Source: Lachnospiraceae bacterium
Lineage (GTDB): Bacteria > Bacillota > Clostridia > Lachnospirales > Lachnospiraceae
Direction: 5' to 3'
Length of the DNA stretch: 64,000 bases
NCBI GenBank assembly: GCA_023664345.1
Contig: JAMPFQ010000002.1
Location: 62,001 to 126,000, forward strand
The position numbers and the translations under genes are program-made. This document shows, in pieces, positions 1 through 7,093 of the stretch. Position 1 is the stretch's first letter; each line of letters starts with the position of its first letter. The notes beneath the pieces are model-generated. The model ran no database searches. It was not told the origin of the DNA and saw nothing but the letters and a program-made list of their open reading frames with translations.

Positions 1-868
1 ATTTATCCAGTATGGGAAAATCCCTGTGCCGCTTCTTCGCCATCACTTCCTTGATCGTCTCGGTAAATTCGTCCAGCCGGAACGTGACCAGACTGTCCCT
101 CCGCATGAAATGGGCGATGGGCATACTCTGGTTGATCAGCCTGGCCACCGTATAGGTATCGTGGGGCGTACCGATCACCGTGCATCCTTTCTCCTCCGCC
201 AGCTTCCTGATGGTCATGGAAACGGGCGCTCCCTCGCATACAATGATACAGTCCGCGTTCATCTCGATGGCGCAAAGCTGGGATTCATACCGATTCCCCA
301 AAATCACCAGATCGTGCTCCTCAATATAATTTTCCATCAGGTCGGGATTGGCCGCCGCGATCAGCACTTTGCCCTTATCAAAGACCGCGTTCTCATCCCC
401 GGTCACCAGATGTCCGTCCAGGGTCTCCAGGATATTCTTATACCTGGTCTTTGCCGTGGCAAGGATCCTGCTGTCATAGACGTCCATATAAGAAGTGGCG
501 ATATCGCCAATGGTGATCAGGCCTGCCAGCTTATTTCCCTCCGTGATGGGCAGAGTGACCACATTCTTATCCCGCATAAGAGTCCACGCCGTCTTCAGGG
601 AAATGCCCTGATCCACACCCTCCGTCTCTCGGATCTCAATATCCCGCACCTGGGTCCTGACATCCTTTATGTACACGGGCGGCTGCACGCCGAAGCGTTC
701 CATGACATACTGGCTTTCCTCGTTGAGATGCCCCGCCCGCACGGCAATGTACTCCACATTCTCATTCAACTTCCCCTTTAAATGGGCATAGCAGATCGCG
801 GAACAGATGGAATCCGTATCCGGGTTCTTATGCCCTATGACAAATACTTTTTCTTTCTTGATGCTCAT
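1..868 (-). CDS. ppaC: Family II (manganese-dependent) inorganic pyrophosphatase with CBS/DRTGG insert, C-terminus outside window
   Basis: The N-terminal DHH-family motif GHKNPDTDS is at residues 12-20, with His13, Asp17 and Asp19 as expected metal ligands. It is followed by a CBS repeat (about 75-130), a DRTGG-like region (about 140-245) and the start of a second CBS repeat. In this family the CBS/DRTGG insert binds adenine nucleotides that tune cytoplasmic hydrolysis of pyrophosphate. The gene runs off the left edge, so about 289 residues are visible and the DHHA2 half is missing. The start at 868 is the first ATG before the motif. No second gene is seen on this side. Family call is firm; the effector nucleotide cannot be read from the sequence. 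Confidence 0.9.
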   Translation of the reverse strand, partial: MSIKKEKVFVIGHKNPDTDSICSAICYAHLKGKLNENVEYIAVRAGHLNEESQYVMERFGVQPPVYIKDVRTQVRDIEIRETEGVDQGISLKTAWTLMRDKNVVTLPITEGNKLAGLITIGDIATSYMDVYDSRILATAKTRYKNILETLDGHLVTGDENAVFDKGKVLIAAANPDLMENYIEEHDLVILGNRYESQLCAIEMNADCIIVCEGAPVSMTIRKLAEEKGCTVIGTPHDTYTVARLINQSMPIAHFMRRDSLVTFRLDEFTETIKEVMAKKRHRDFPILDK

Positions 869-924
869 GCGCCCTGTCCTCTTTCGATAATCGTGCCAAA
901 TAAGGATATCATATCATGTTTCTG

Positions 925-1066
925 CAAGTCCCGGGCAGAGACCCGAAAAATCAGAGATTTTTCGGGTTCGCTTCGCTCGTCAAATCCCCGGGAAAGCATC
1001 TGCCCGTGCAAGCACGGCATCTGCTTTCCCGGGCACTTGACTCTGCCCTTTGCGGACATTATACCA
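925..1066 (+). repeat. Dispersed structured repeat, family 1, copy A
   Basis: Outer arms GGGCAGAG (933-940) and CTCTGCCC (1041-1048) enclose two hairpins. One is CCCGAAAAATC/GATTTTTCGGG and the other has arms CCCGGGAAAGCA/TGCTTTCCCGGG with an inner CCGTG/CACGG stem. Folded, this is a three-way junction. Close copies are at 1218-1362, 11795-11938 and 55697-55905. It lies between two minus-strand genes and has no convincing reading frame of its own. A short GTGCGCT/AGCGCA hairpin follows at about 1074-1089. Confidence 0.9.
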
Positions 1067-1102
1067 TGTTTTCGTGCGCTTTAGCGCACATTCAATTCAA
1101 AA

Positions 1103-1129
1103 GTTGACACAATGCCCTTCTGTGTCAAC
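1103..1129. repeat. Short hairpin repeat, family 2, copy 1
   Basis: Perfect 9-bp arms GTTGACACA and TGTGTCAAC enclose a 9-nt loop. The flanks (TTCAATTCAAAA before, ATTATACCAT after) are shared with the copy at 1175-1201. A third copy is at 11756-11782. All three copies sit next to a family 1 repeat. Confidence 0.85.
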
Positions 1130-1174
1130 ATTATACCATACTTCCGTGCGCTTCAGCGCACTCTCAATTCAGAA

Positions 1175-1201
1175 GTTGACACAATGTCTTTCTGTGTCAA
1201 C
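1175..1201. repeat. Short hairpin repeat, family 2, copy 2
   Basis: Same arms as the copy at 1103-1129, with loop changes only. A perfect GTGCGCT/AGCGCAC hairpin precedes it at 1146-1161. It lies between family 1 copies A and B. Confidence 0.85.
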
Positions 1202-1217
1202 ATTGTACCATGTTTCC

Positions 1218-1362
1218 GCAAGTCACAGGGCAGAGACCCGAAAAATCAGAGATTTTTCGGGTTCGCTTCGCTCGTCAAATCCCCGGGAAAGCATCTGCCC
1301 GTGCAAGCACGGCATCTGCTTTCCCGGGCACTTGACTCTGCCCTTTGCGGACATTATACCAT
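1218..1362 (+). repeat. Dispersed structured repeat, family 1, copy B
   Basis: Near-identical to copy A across the core. Outer arms are GGGCAGAG (1228-1235) and CTCTGCCC (1336-1343), with the same two internal hairpins. Copies A and B are in direct orientation about 295 bp apart, so the spacer with the two family 2 hairpins could be lost or duplicated by recombination. Confidence 0.9.
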
Positions 1363-1412
1363 CATTCGGATCTATTTGCCATATGATAGCTTGACTTTTT
1401 GTACATATACGC

Positions 1413-1505
1413 AACAGTTCAGCCATGCCATTCATAAGCTGCCGAAATATACATTTTCACCAACAGACAAAAACGATTGCCGACAGCTTATTTCATGTCG
1501 GGCAT
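1413..1505 (+). repeat. Structured repeat, family 3, copy 1
   Basis: Begins AACAGTTCAGCCATGC and is about 80% identical to the reverse complement of about 3090-3182. It contains the inverted arms ATAAGCTG/CAGCTTAT. The far copy has ATAAGTTG/CAACTTAT, so a C-G pair is replaced by T-A while pairing is kept. The end of the element overlaps the last codons and stop of the minus-strand ATPase gene. Confidence 0.8.
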
Positions 1506-2135
1506 CCGCAGACCAAATTCTCTCTCAACCAATGCAAAAGTATCCTCAATGCTCCTGTTCTCATCTCTGGCAATGACTCGAAAACCGGAGTGAAGAAAAG
1601 AATCATAGGCTGCAGGAGAATTGATCCTCGCCAGACACTCCCTGAAATTTTCAAGTGCCAACTCAGGATTCTCTTCCTCCATCATTAACTGATACAAAAA
1701 TTGCTTTTCTCTGTCCGGTCTTTCAAAGAATCGATTCACCGATATGTCGGGAACAGCCAGCATGATCAGTACATGGTCATAGTCCGATATCTCTTTCAGG
1801 GTTTCTATGGAAATATTTGTATCTACAAATACCATTTTCCCTTCGGTATTCAGTGTACTCAAAATTTGTAATTCCAGTGTTTCACATTCTTTCGCTGTGC
1901 CTCTCACCCATGCTTCATATTCCTCCGGCGTCCGCCTGATGAAATCATGCCAATCCTGCAGATCCCTTGTATAGGTCAATCCCGGAAACGCATCTCGATC
2001 CAATTCCGGCAATAAACAGTTATGATAGTTCTCTTCACAGGCAATGCCGTTATACTTTTCAGCCAGCCGCTTCACCATGGTAGATTTCCCGGCATATGCC
2101 GTTCCAGTTATAAAAAAAGTATTTTCAAATCTCAT
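1488..2135 (-). CDS. Small P-loop ATPase/kinase-like protein of unknown substrate
   Basis: A 215-residue protein with an N-terminal Walker A motif (GTAYAGKST, residues about 9-17), a Walker B-like stretch MVFVDTN and a C-terminal helical part. The size and early P-loop resemble nucleoside or nucleotide kinase-like AAA proteins. No substrate motif is recognised. The start at 2135 is chosen because an AAGGAG site lies 9 nt upstream; an upstream ATG lies directly against that site and a longer frame has none. The last codons and stop fall inside a family 3 repeat. The adjacent divergent gene is a ribbon-helix-helix protein. Function is unknown; a phosphotransfer role is inference only. Confidence 0.7.
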   Translation of the reverse strand: MRFENTFFITGTAYAGKSTMVKRLAEKYNGIACEENYHNCLLPELDRDAFPGLTYTRDLQDWHDFIRRTPEEYEAWVRGTAKECETLELQILSTLNTEGKMVFVDTNISIETLKEISDYDHVLIMLAVPDISVNRFFERPDREKQFLYQLMMEEENPELALENFRECLARINSPAAYDSFLHSGFRVIARDENRSIEDTFALVEREFGLRMPDMK

Positions 2136-2359
2136 TTCTTTCATCTCCTTCTCAAGTATCGATCTTTTTGTACATCTGCCCACCATCAAGGCTATTCCCG
2201 ATCACGACACATTCTTTCATTTGCCCCGCCTGATCGGTCTGTCTTCCTATTTCCCAAAATCATATTCCGCGTATTTCTGCGCTCCAGGGAAATAAGTCCA
2301 CTCCCTGCCCCAAAATGCTGTTTTCTCACTTTTTGAATACTTTATTGAATATTTTCTTC

Positions 2360-2388
2360 TTGCATTTAAACACTTATAATTATATTAT
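2360..2388 (+). promoter_or_regulatory. Predicted promoter of the ribbon-helix-helix gene
   Basis: TTGCAT at 2360-2365 and TATTAT at 2383-2388 with a 17-nt spacer, in an AT-rich stretch ending 31 nt before the ATG at 2420. Read by eye from consensus. Confidence 0.55.
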
Positions 2389-2419
2389 GAACCTACTAAC
2401 CGCAAAGGAGGCCGTGCCT

Positions 2420-2593
2420 ATGAGAGAATTCGTCCCCTACAAACATGAGAAAGAGGTCATCTCTATCCGAATCGATTCCGAAATATTGAAAACGGTTGAC
2501 TCTTCTGCAGAACATGCGGGTATCAGCCGTAACGAATTTATCAATCAATGTATTGCGTTCGCCTTAAATCACTTATCCGCCAAGGATAAGTGA
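2420..2593 (+). CDS. Ribbon-helix-helix DNA-binding protein (CopG/Arc-like)
   Basis: A 57-residue protein with the pattern of a ribbon-helix-helix repressor: a short beta strand (EVISIRID), helix 1 from about residue 20, the turn AGISRNEF at 33-40, and helix 2 to residue 52. The AAAGGAG site at 2404-2410 sets the start at 2420. Such proteins dimerise and bind operator DNA, often as antitoxins or autoregulators. It is divergent from the small ATPase and has its own predicted promoter. No toxin partner is recognised beside it, so an antitoxin role is only a possibility. Confidence 0.75.
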   Translation: MREFVPYKHEKEVISIRIDSEILKTVDSSAEHAGISRNEFINQCIAFALNHLSAKDK

Positions 2594-2616
2594 CCGGCCT
2601 CAGTTTAAACATATCA

Positions 2617-2643
2617 ATGCCCCTTGCATCACGCAGGGGGCAT
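2617..2643. terminator. Bidirectional terminator-like hairpin
   Basis: Arms ATGCCCC (2617-2623) and GGGGCAT (2637-2643), followed by TTCCTTTTCC. It lies between the convergent genes ending at 2593 and 2660 and could serve both. Confidence 0.6.
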
Positions 2644-2659
2644 TTCCTTTTCCTTCCAT

Positions 2660-2905
2660 TCACAGCCCCAGCCAGTTTTTCAGCGGATTGACCTTTCTCG
2701 CCTGCTCCATGATCTCTCCGCGGTTTTCTCTCATGTACCGTTCCAGCTTGAACACTTCTTCATCAGAAAATCCTTTCGCGTGGTCAACGATGCCATCGGG
2801 TACGATCCCTTCCGCGATATCCTTTCCGCGGATAAAGGACACCCGGACATATCGTCTGTCACCCTTATTGATGATCCCTGACACCAGCATATTTACAGAA
2901 TCCAT
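2660..2905 (-). CDS. Small conserved-looking protein of unknown function
   Basis: An 81-residue protein preceded by a strong GGAGGG ribosome site 6 nt from the ATG. The N-terminal half is predicted to be beta-rich (SGIINKGDRRYVRVSFIRGK), and the C-terminal half is a charged helix (SDEEVFKLERYMRENRGEIM) ending in NWLGL. It has no transmembrane segment, signal peptide or known motif. It lies inside the segment bounded by family 3 repeats together with the P-loop and ribbon-helix-helix genes. No function is proposed. Confidence 0.6.
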   Translation of the reverse strand: MDSVNMLVSGIINKGDRRYVRVSFIRGKDIAEGIVPDGIVDHAKGFSDEEVFKLERYMRENRGEIMEQARKVNPLKNWLGL

Positions 2906-2985
2906 TTCGTTCCCTCCATAAATATCAGTATACCATTATCTCCACGCAAAAGCAATTTATGGTATACTTTTATAAAAACCTGAGG

Positions 2986-3182
2986 TAACAGTTCAGCCAT
3001 GCAGAAATGATTGTGCAGATTGCCCGTGGGAGCTTGCTCACTAAGGGCAAAAGTTCTCAAGAGAACTGCACGATCATTTCTATAGGGCGGACGCCCGACA
3101 TGAAATAAGTTGCCGACAATAGTGTTGATTTATTGGTAAAAATGTATATTTCGGCAACTTATAAATGGCATGGCTGAACTGT
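2986..3182. repeat. Structured repeat element, family 3, with 17-bp perfect terminal inverted repeats
   Basis: TAACAGTTCAGCCATGC (2986-3002) and its exact complement (3166-3182) bound a 197-bp palindrome-rich element. Inside are arms AGAAATGAT/ATCATTTCT with GTGCAG/CTGCAC (about 3003-3080), a GTTCTC/GAGAAC palindrome and a 12-bp stem ATAAGTTGCCGA/TCGGCAACTTAT (about 3103-3162). The right half is an inverted copy of 1413-1505. There is no coding frame and no clear target duplication, so it resembles a non-autonomous palindromic element. The recombinase gene starts 31 nt away. Confidence 0.75.
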
Positions 3183-3213
3183 TACAGCCTGAGCAGAAAA
3201 AGGAGATCGTTTT

Positions 3214-4134
3214 ATGAGCGACTTACAGACACACATAAGAAACTATCTGGAGCATTGCCGGAATCAGAAACGGCTGGATGCCAAAACACTGAAAGCATAC
3301 CGGATCGACCTGACTCAGTTCACCACCTGCTTCCCATCCGCCGACATCACGGCAATCTCCCCTGACAAACTGGAACAATACATAGCGACATTGCATCAGG
3401 AATATAAGCCTAAAACAGCAAAAAGAAAAATCGCATCATTGAAAGCATTCTTCCACTACCTCGAGTACAAAGACCTGATCGACCGCAATCCTTTCAACAA
3501 GATCCATACCCGGTTCCGGGAACCTGTCATCTTACCCAAGACCATCCCTCTCCACACGGTAGAAGCGCTCCTGTCCATGATCTACAAGCAGCAAAAGAAC
3601 GCAAAGACAGTCTATCAGCAGCGCAACGCCCTGAGAGACGCGGCGGTGATCGAAATGCTTTTCGCCACCGGAATGAGGATCTCGGAACTATGTTCGCTGG
3701 AGGAACAGAGCGTGAACTTATATGACAGGAACATACTGATCTACGGAAAGGGTTCCAAGGAAAGGAAGATACAGATCGGGAATGATGATGTGATAAAGAC
3801 CTTGGAGGAATATAAAAACAGTTTCCAGTCCGAGATCAAAAGCTGTCGTCACTTTTTTGCAAACCAGAATGGCAGCGCTCTGTCCGACCAGTCCATCCGC
3901 AGAATGATAAATAAATACACCAGGCTCGCCGCCATCGAACTGCATATCACGCCGCACATGTTCCGCCATACTTTTGCCACCAGCCTTCTGGAGGCAGACG
4001 TGGATATCCGCTACATCCAGGAGATGCTTGGGCACAGTTCCATCAACATCACTGAAATCTATACCCATGTGGCAATGTCCAAGCAGCGGGATATATTGAC
4101 GACAAAGCATCCCCGGAAAGATTTCCGAATATAG
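3214..4134 (+). CDS. Tyrosine recombinase (XerC/XerD-like integrase)
   Basis: A 306-residue protein with an N-terminal SAM-like core-binding domain (about 1-95) and a C-terminal catalytic domain. All active-site residues are present: Arg155 (GMRISEL), Lys179 (GKGSKER), His248 and Arg251 (HMFRHTF), His274 (GHSS) and Tyr283 (EIYTHV). Length matches XerC/XerD. An AAGGAG site 8 nt upstream supports the start. The gene begins 31 nt after a palindromic family 3 element whose core 16-mer also occurs at 1413, so these sequences are candidate substrates. Chromosomal Xer enzymes normally sit among housekeeping genes; this setting suggests an accessory or orphan recombinase. The gene ends with TAG. Confidence 0.88.
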   Translation: MSDLQTHIRNYLEHCRNQKRLDAKTLKAYRIDLTQFTTCFPSADITAISPDKLEQYIATLHQEYKPKTAKRKIASLKAFFHYLEYKDLIDRNPFNKIHTRFREPVILPKTIPLHTVEALLSMIYKQQKNAKTVYQQRNALRDAAVIEMLFATGMRISELCSLEEQSVNLYDRNILIYGKGSKERKIQIGNDDVIKTLEEYKNSFQSEIKSCRHFFANQNGSALSDQSIRRMINKYTRLAAIELHITPHMFRHTFATSLLEADVDIRYIQEMLGHSSINITEIYTHVAMSKQRDILTTKHPRKDFRI

Positions 4135-4210
4135 CATTGCAAGAAAACAAGGCAGGCAGAACGGGGAAGTAAGGTGATTTTTTGACGCATAAAGCTTTAC
4201 CTGCGTATCA

Positions 4211-4231
4211 CGGATAATTAAAAGTTATCCG
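4211..4231 (+). promoter_or_regulatory. 21-nt palindrome upstream of the polyprenyl synthase gene (copy 1)
   Basis: Arms CGGATAA and TTATCCG with loop TTAAAAG, ending 8 nt before the GGAGGG ribosome site. The identical sequence in the same orientation relative to its gene precedes the convergent membrane-protein gene (6444-6464). A TTGACG box lies about 25 nt upstream. It could be a repressor operator near +1 or an RNA stem in the leader. Confidence 0.65.
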
Positions 4232-4251
4232 TCGATATTGGAGGGATAAGC

Positions 4252-5313
4252 GTGAATAATAACATATGGAAAAATTATATTTATACATATGTTTCTCAGA
4301 ACAATCTGCTGGATTTTTATACCAGATTTCTGGATACTTTCGAAACGAAGTGGGATAAATTTATTGTCGGCTACGATTTTGAGGATCTCTGTCAGATAAA
4401 TAATGGGAACCGATTAAGGCCGATGCTGGTTTTTTGGGGATATCTGCTGACAAAAGATGATGATTTCATGTTTGATGTCAGTGATGAAGATCTTGATCTG
4501 ATCATGGATCCCTGCGTTATGATCGAAGCGATCCATAAGATGTCCCTGCTGATTGACGATTGGATCGATGATGATATCGCGCGGCATGGGACTGCTACCT
4601 TTCATGTTGTGCACGGAGCGGATACAGCGGTCCTGTTTGCCATGAATATCCTGTTAAAGGGATTTCTGGAACTAAGTTCCTTACAGGATGAAAAATATAT
4701 AAAAGTCATCCCTCTGGCATTGCGGATCGCTTATGAGATGACCTTAGGCGCACTCAATGAGGTCTCATCTAAGGATACCGCATTCGATATCGACAGCGTA
4801 AAAGAGATCATCAAACTGGAAACATCATCGATCATCAGGAACGGCATGATCATCGGATATACTGCCGGGAATGGGAATAATGATAGGATCATCGATCTGC
4901 TGGATGATATCGGCGGCTGCTGCGGATATATCTTTCAGGCGCTGAACGATCTGGAACCTTTTGGAAATGCGGATGAATTGATACAGCACAAAGGAGCATT
5001 GACCACGGATATCATAAAAAACAGGAAAAACGTCGTTGTCACATACATCTATGCCCAGGCAAGCGAATTTGAAACAGAAAAGCTTTCAACTTTAAATGAC
5101 TCTGAGCAAATGTCTGACTATGTCACCTTTTTGATCGAAAAGTATCATATCAAGGAGCATTTAATGGAAGAAACATCCAGCCTGCAAGAAAGGATCAAAG
5201 ATCGTATAGCAGAGATTGAGCGTGTGACCGGACATCACAACTGGTGCACACACTTTAATAATTTTGTAGATATCACTATTGCAGCAAGCAAAAAACGGGC
5301 ATCCTGCCAATAA
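4252..5313 (+). CDS. Polyprenyl diphosphate synthase-like protein (IspA/ComQ superfamily)
   Basis: A 353-residue all-helical isoprenoid synthase. Visible motifs are NRLRPM near residue 55 (diphosphate-binding RLRP) and the first aspartate-rich motif LLIDDWIDDD near 100-109. The second aspartate-rich motif is degenerate (NDLEPFG near 222) and lacks DDxxD. Classic chain-elongating synthases need both motifs, so product and activity are uncertain. ComQ-type pheromone-modifying enzymes belong to the same superfamily, but no pheromone gene is seen here. The start is GTG with GGAGGG 6 nt upstream. The 3' end overlaps the convergent membrane-protein gene by 153 nt, and both genes carry the same upstream palindrome, which suggests joint control. 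Confidence 0.8.
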   Translation: MNNNIWKNYIYTYVSQNNLLDFYTRFLDTFETKWDKFIVGYDFEDLCQINNGNRLRPMLVFWGYLLTKDDDFMFDVSDEDLDLIMDPCVMIEAIHKMSLLIDDWIDDDIARHGTATFHVVHGADTAVLFAMNILLKGFLELSSLQDEKYIKVIPLALRIAYEMTLGALNEVSSKDTAFDIDSVKEIIKLETSSIIRNGMIIGYTAGNGNNDRIIDLLDDIGGCCGYIFQALNDLEPFGNADELIQHKGALTTDIIKNRKNVVVTYIYAQASEFETEKLSTLNDSEQMSDYVTFLIEKYHIKEHLMEETSSLQERIKDRIAEIERVTGHHNWCTHFNNFVDITIAASKKRASCQ

Positions 5314-6399
5314 ATGAAGTTCATTCAGATCTGCCAGGATTGAGATGAGGAGTGATACACAATTAGCGATTGATCCCAGCACAGGAATGATTCCTGCATA
5401 TGACTTTTGTGATATATATCTGCGCTCACTCAGCTGAAGGATTATGTCCGCATATGCTATTCTTGTTCCCTCGCTGCTTTTCGTGTATATCCGATCATAA
5501 TCATCCAAACTCCGGGAAATCAGGTCGTTATATATTTTTTGCAGGAAATGCTTTCTGACAAAACCTGAAAAAGGTATCATAAAAACGATTGCGACAAGGA
5601 TGATCGTCCATGTGATTAGCAGCGGTATAAACTGAGGGGAAGAGGATCTTTCCTGAAAAATGACCTGTATATTGTTGATCGGGGAAAATAAACTAAAAAG
5701 AAAGATAAAAGAAGAACCCAGCAGGATAAAAAGATTCCTGCATGTATTGCTGAACCTTTCCAATAAGCGAAACCATTCTGTTCTTTCAGGAGTCAGTTCA
5801 TGAAACTGTTCCGGATGGGTCTTGGACACTTTATATAATAGAATCAGAATGAATACATATTGCTGAAAAACAATGAATGCAATAAAAACAACGCAGAATA
5901 ACGCAATCAGGCTATATATGCCAATGGGATCTATCTGCACGAAATCAAGGATGACTGATATCGCCACAAAATATATCCCCGGGAGGATGCAAAATATGAA
6001 ATTAACATTTGAACCTATTCTCTGTCTATAGTATTTTTGACATTTCGCCAATTTGGGGTCTTTTTTCAGTTCGTATTCCAGTTCGCTATTTTTTTCTGTC
6101 ATATACATGATCGTGTATACGAGAGTCAGATAAAGGACAAACCCCAAAAGGCCTTTGATCCAAAACGCTGGCATTTCACCAAAAGCATTAAAAATAAATC
6201 CACCCGTCAATATGACTGCAGCGATCAAAAAGTGAACCCATTTATCAGGGCGTGAGATCAGTTCCACTAATTTCTTAAAAAGAGTGCGTTCTTTTTCTTC
6301 TGCATGTTGTTTTTCCGGCAGCATCAAGCTGATCTGATAATATTGTCTGTTATTCCGCCTGTTTGTATGGTGTTTTCTTTTTCGTATTTCAAATATCAT
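5161..6399 (-). CDS. Multi-pass membrane protein of unknown function, convergent with the polyprenyl synthase
   Basis: A 412-residue protein with a basic N-terminus (about 1-50) and at least six predicted membrane spans, in two clusters: about residues 55-120 and 135-200, then two more between about 235 and 300. A soluble segment with charged residues follows (YNDLISRSLDDYDRIY), then a final hydrophobic patch and a Cys-rich tail. That tail (about 50 residues) is encoded entirely in the overlap with the polyprenyl synthase gene. The ribosome site is weak (GGAAAC), so the start is uncertain. A 21-nt palindrome identical to that before the synthase gene lies 45 nt upstream. No family is recognised. 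Confidence 0.65.
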   Translation of the reverse strand: MIFEIRKRKHHTNRRNNRQYYQISLMLPEKQHAEEKERTLFKKLVELISRPDKWVHFLIAAVILTGGFIFNAFGEMPAFWIKGLLGFVLYLTLVYTIMYMTEKNSELEYELKKDPKLAKCQKYYRQRIGSNVNFIFCILPGIYFVAISVILDFVQIDPIGIYSLIALFCVVFIAFIVFQQYVFILILLYKVSKTHPEQFHELTPERTEWFRLLERFSNTCRNLFILLGSSFIFLFSLFSPINNIQVIFQERSSSPQFIPLLITWTIILVAIVFMIPFSGFVRKHFLQKIYNDLISRSLDDYDRIYTKSSEGTRIAYADIILQLSERRYISQKSYAGIIPVLGSIANCVSLLISILADLNELHLLAGCPFFACCNSDIYKIIKVCAPVVMSGHTLNLCYTIFDPFLQAGCFFH

Positions 6400-6443
6400 A
6401 ATCTGTTTCCAATTGTGAAAAATTCTTTGTTTTTACAAAATAG

Positions 6444-6464
6444 CGGATAACTTTTAATTATCCG
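6444..6464 (-). promoter_or_regulatory. 21-nt palindrome upstream of the membrane-protein gene (copy 2)
   Basis: Exact reverse complement of 4211-4231, so each gene of the convergent pair sees the same sequence in the same orientation. The remaining bases to about 6738 are AT-rich and show no gene that can be supported. Confidence 0.65.
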
Positions 6465-6738
6465 TTGATCACCAACTGTTTTTCATCATTCCGTTCCAAT
6501 ATTTTATTAAAAGACCGTTTAAAACGCAAAATATGACTTTCTGTGATTATATCACACTCTAAAAGTAAAGTCATTACCTTTTATATTTTTTGTCGGCAAT
6601 TTTTTACAGCCGCATTTTAGCAGACCACCGTCTGCCTCAATGCATTGATGTGCTAAGATGGATTTTAGTACGACAGTACCGATTATGATCGCTTTCAGAT
6701 CTATCTGACGGAGAGCAGAACGCATTCCCCGATATTCC

Positions 6739-7068
6739 TCAGTAAGTCCCATATATCTCCTGGAGCAGAAGCTTTACAAAATCCCGGACCAATCTCCAGT
6801 ACTCGTATTCCATATCTCCCACGTGTCCTGTCAGTTCCTCTCCCAGGGTATTTTCCGCTTCCGGTGCTATATGGACATTGAACACATTTCCATTCTGGAA
6901 TCGCCTGACCACAAAATACCTTTTTACAAAGCTTTCATCGTCCTGTTCCAGCTAGGACAGATATGCCCTCAGTATGCCGCTGGTCTCAAGGCCGCCCCGG
7001 GGCATATCGATATGCAGAAAGCTCATACCGCAGATATTCACAGGGGTCCTATTTTTCTTCCACGGCAT
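6739..7068 (-). pseudogene. Small protein gene with an in-frame amber stop
   Basis: A GGAGGAGAGG site precedes an ATG at 7068. The frame reads 38 codons, then TAG, then 70 more codons to TGA. The part after the stop (residues LEQDDESFVKRYFVV onward, ending VKLLLQEIYGTY) keeps protein-like composition and predicted strands and helices, so the whole was probably one 109-residue gene. CAG to TAG is the simplest change (AYLSQLEQ). No family is recognised. It is downstream of the glycosyltransferase gene on the same strand. Recent decay is more likely than readthrough. Confidence 0.5.
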
Positions 7069-7093
7069 GTCCTCTCCTCCTATGCCGCAGGCA

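Noticed and set aside
26..781. 251-codon plus-strand frame at the left edge
   Set aside because: Shadow of the clearly conserved pyrophosphatase on the minus strand, which is unlisted as a closed frame only because it runs off the window.
925..1362. Possible CRISPR array in the repeat cluster
   Set aside because: The repeats are about 140 bp, few in number and themselves palindromic; no regular short spacers and no cas genes.
1050..1576. Open frames across the repeat cluster (114 and 154 codons)
   Set aside because: They translate the structured repeats, contain duplicated peptide blocks and have no ribosome sites.
4252..5313. ComQXPA quorum-sensing locus
   Set aside because: Only a ComQ-superfamily synthase is seen. 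There is no ComX-like peptide gene between the two convergent genes, and the membrane partner has no kinase domain.
6552..6752. 66-codon minus-strand frame after the amber-interrupted gene
   Set aside because: It overlaps that gene's stop, has no ribosome site and looks unlike a protein; possibly only chance open sequence.
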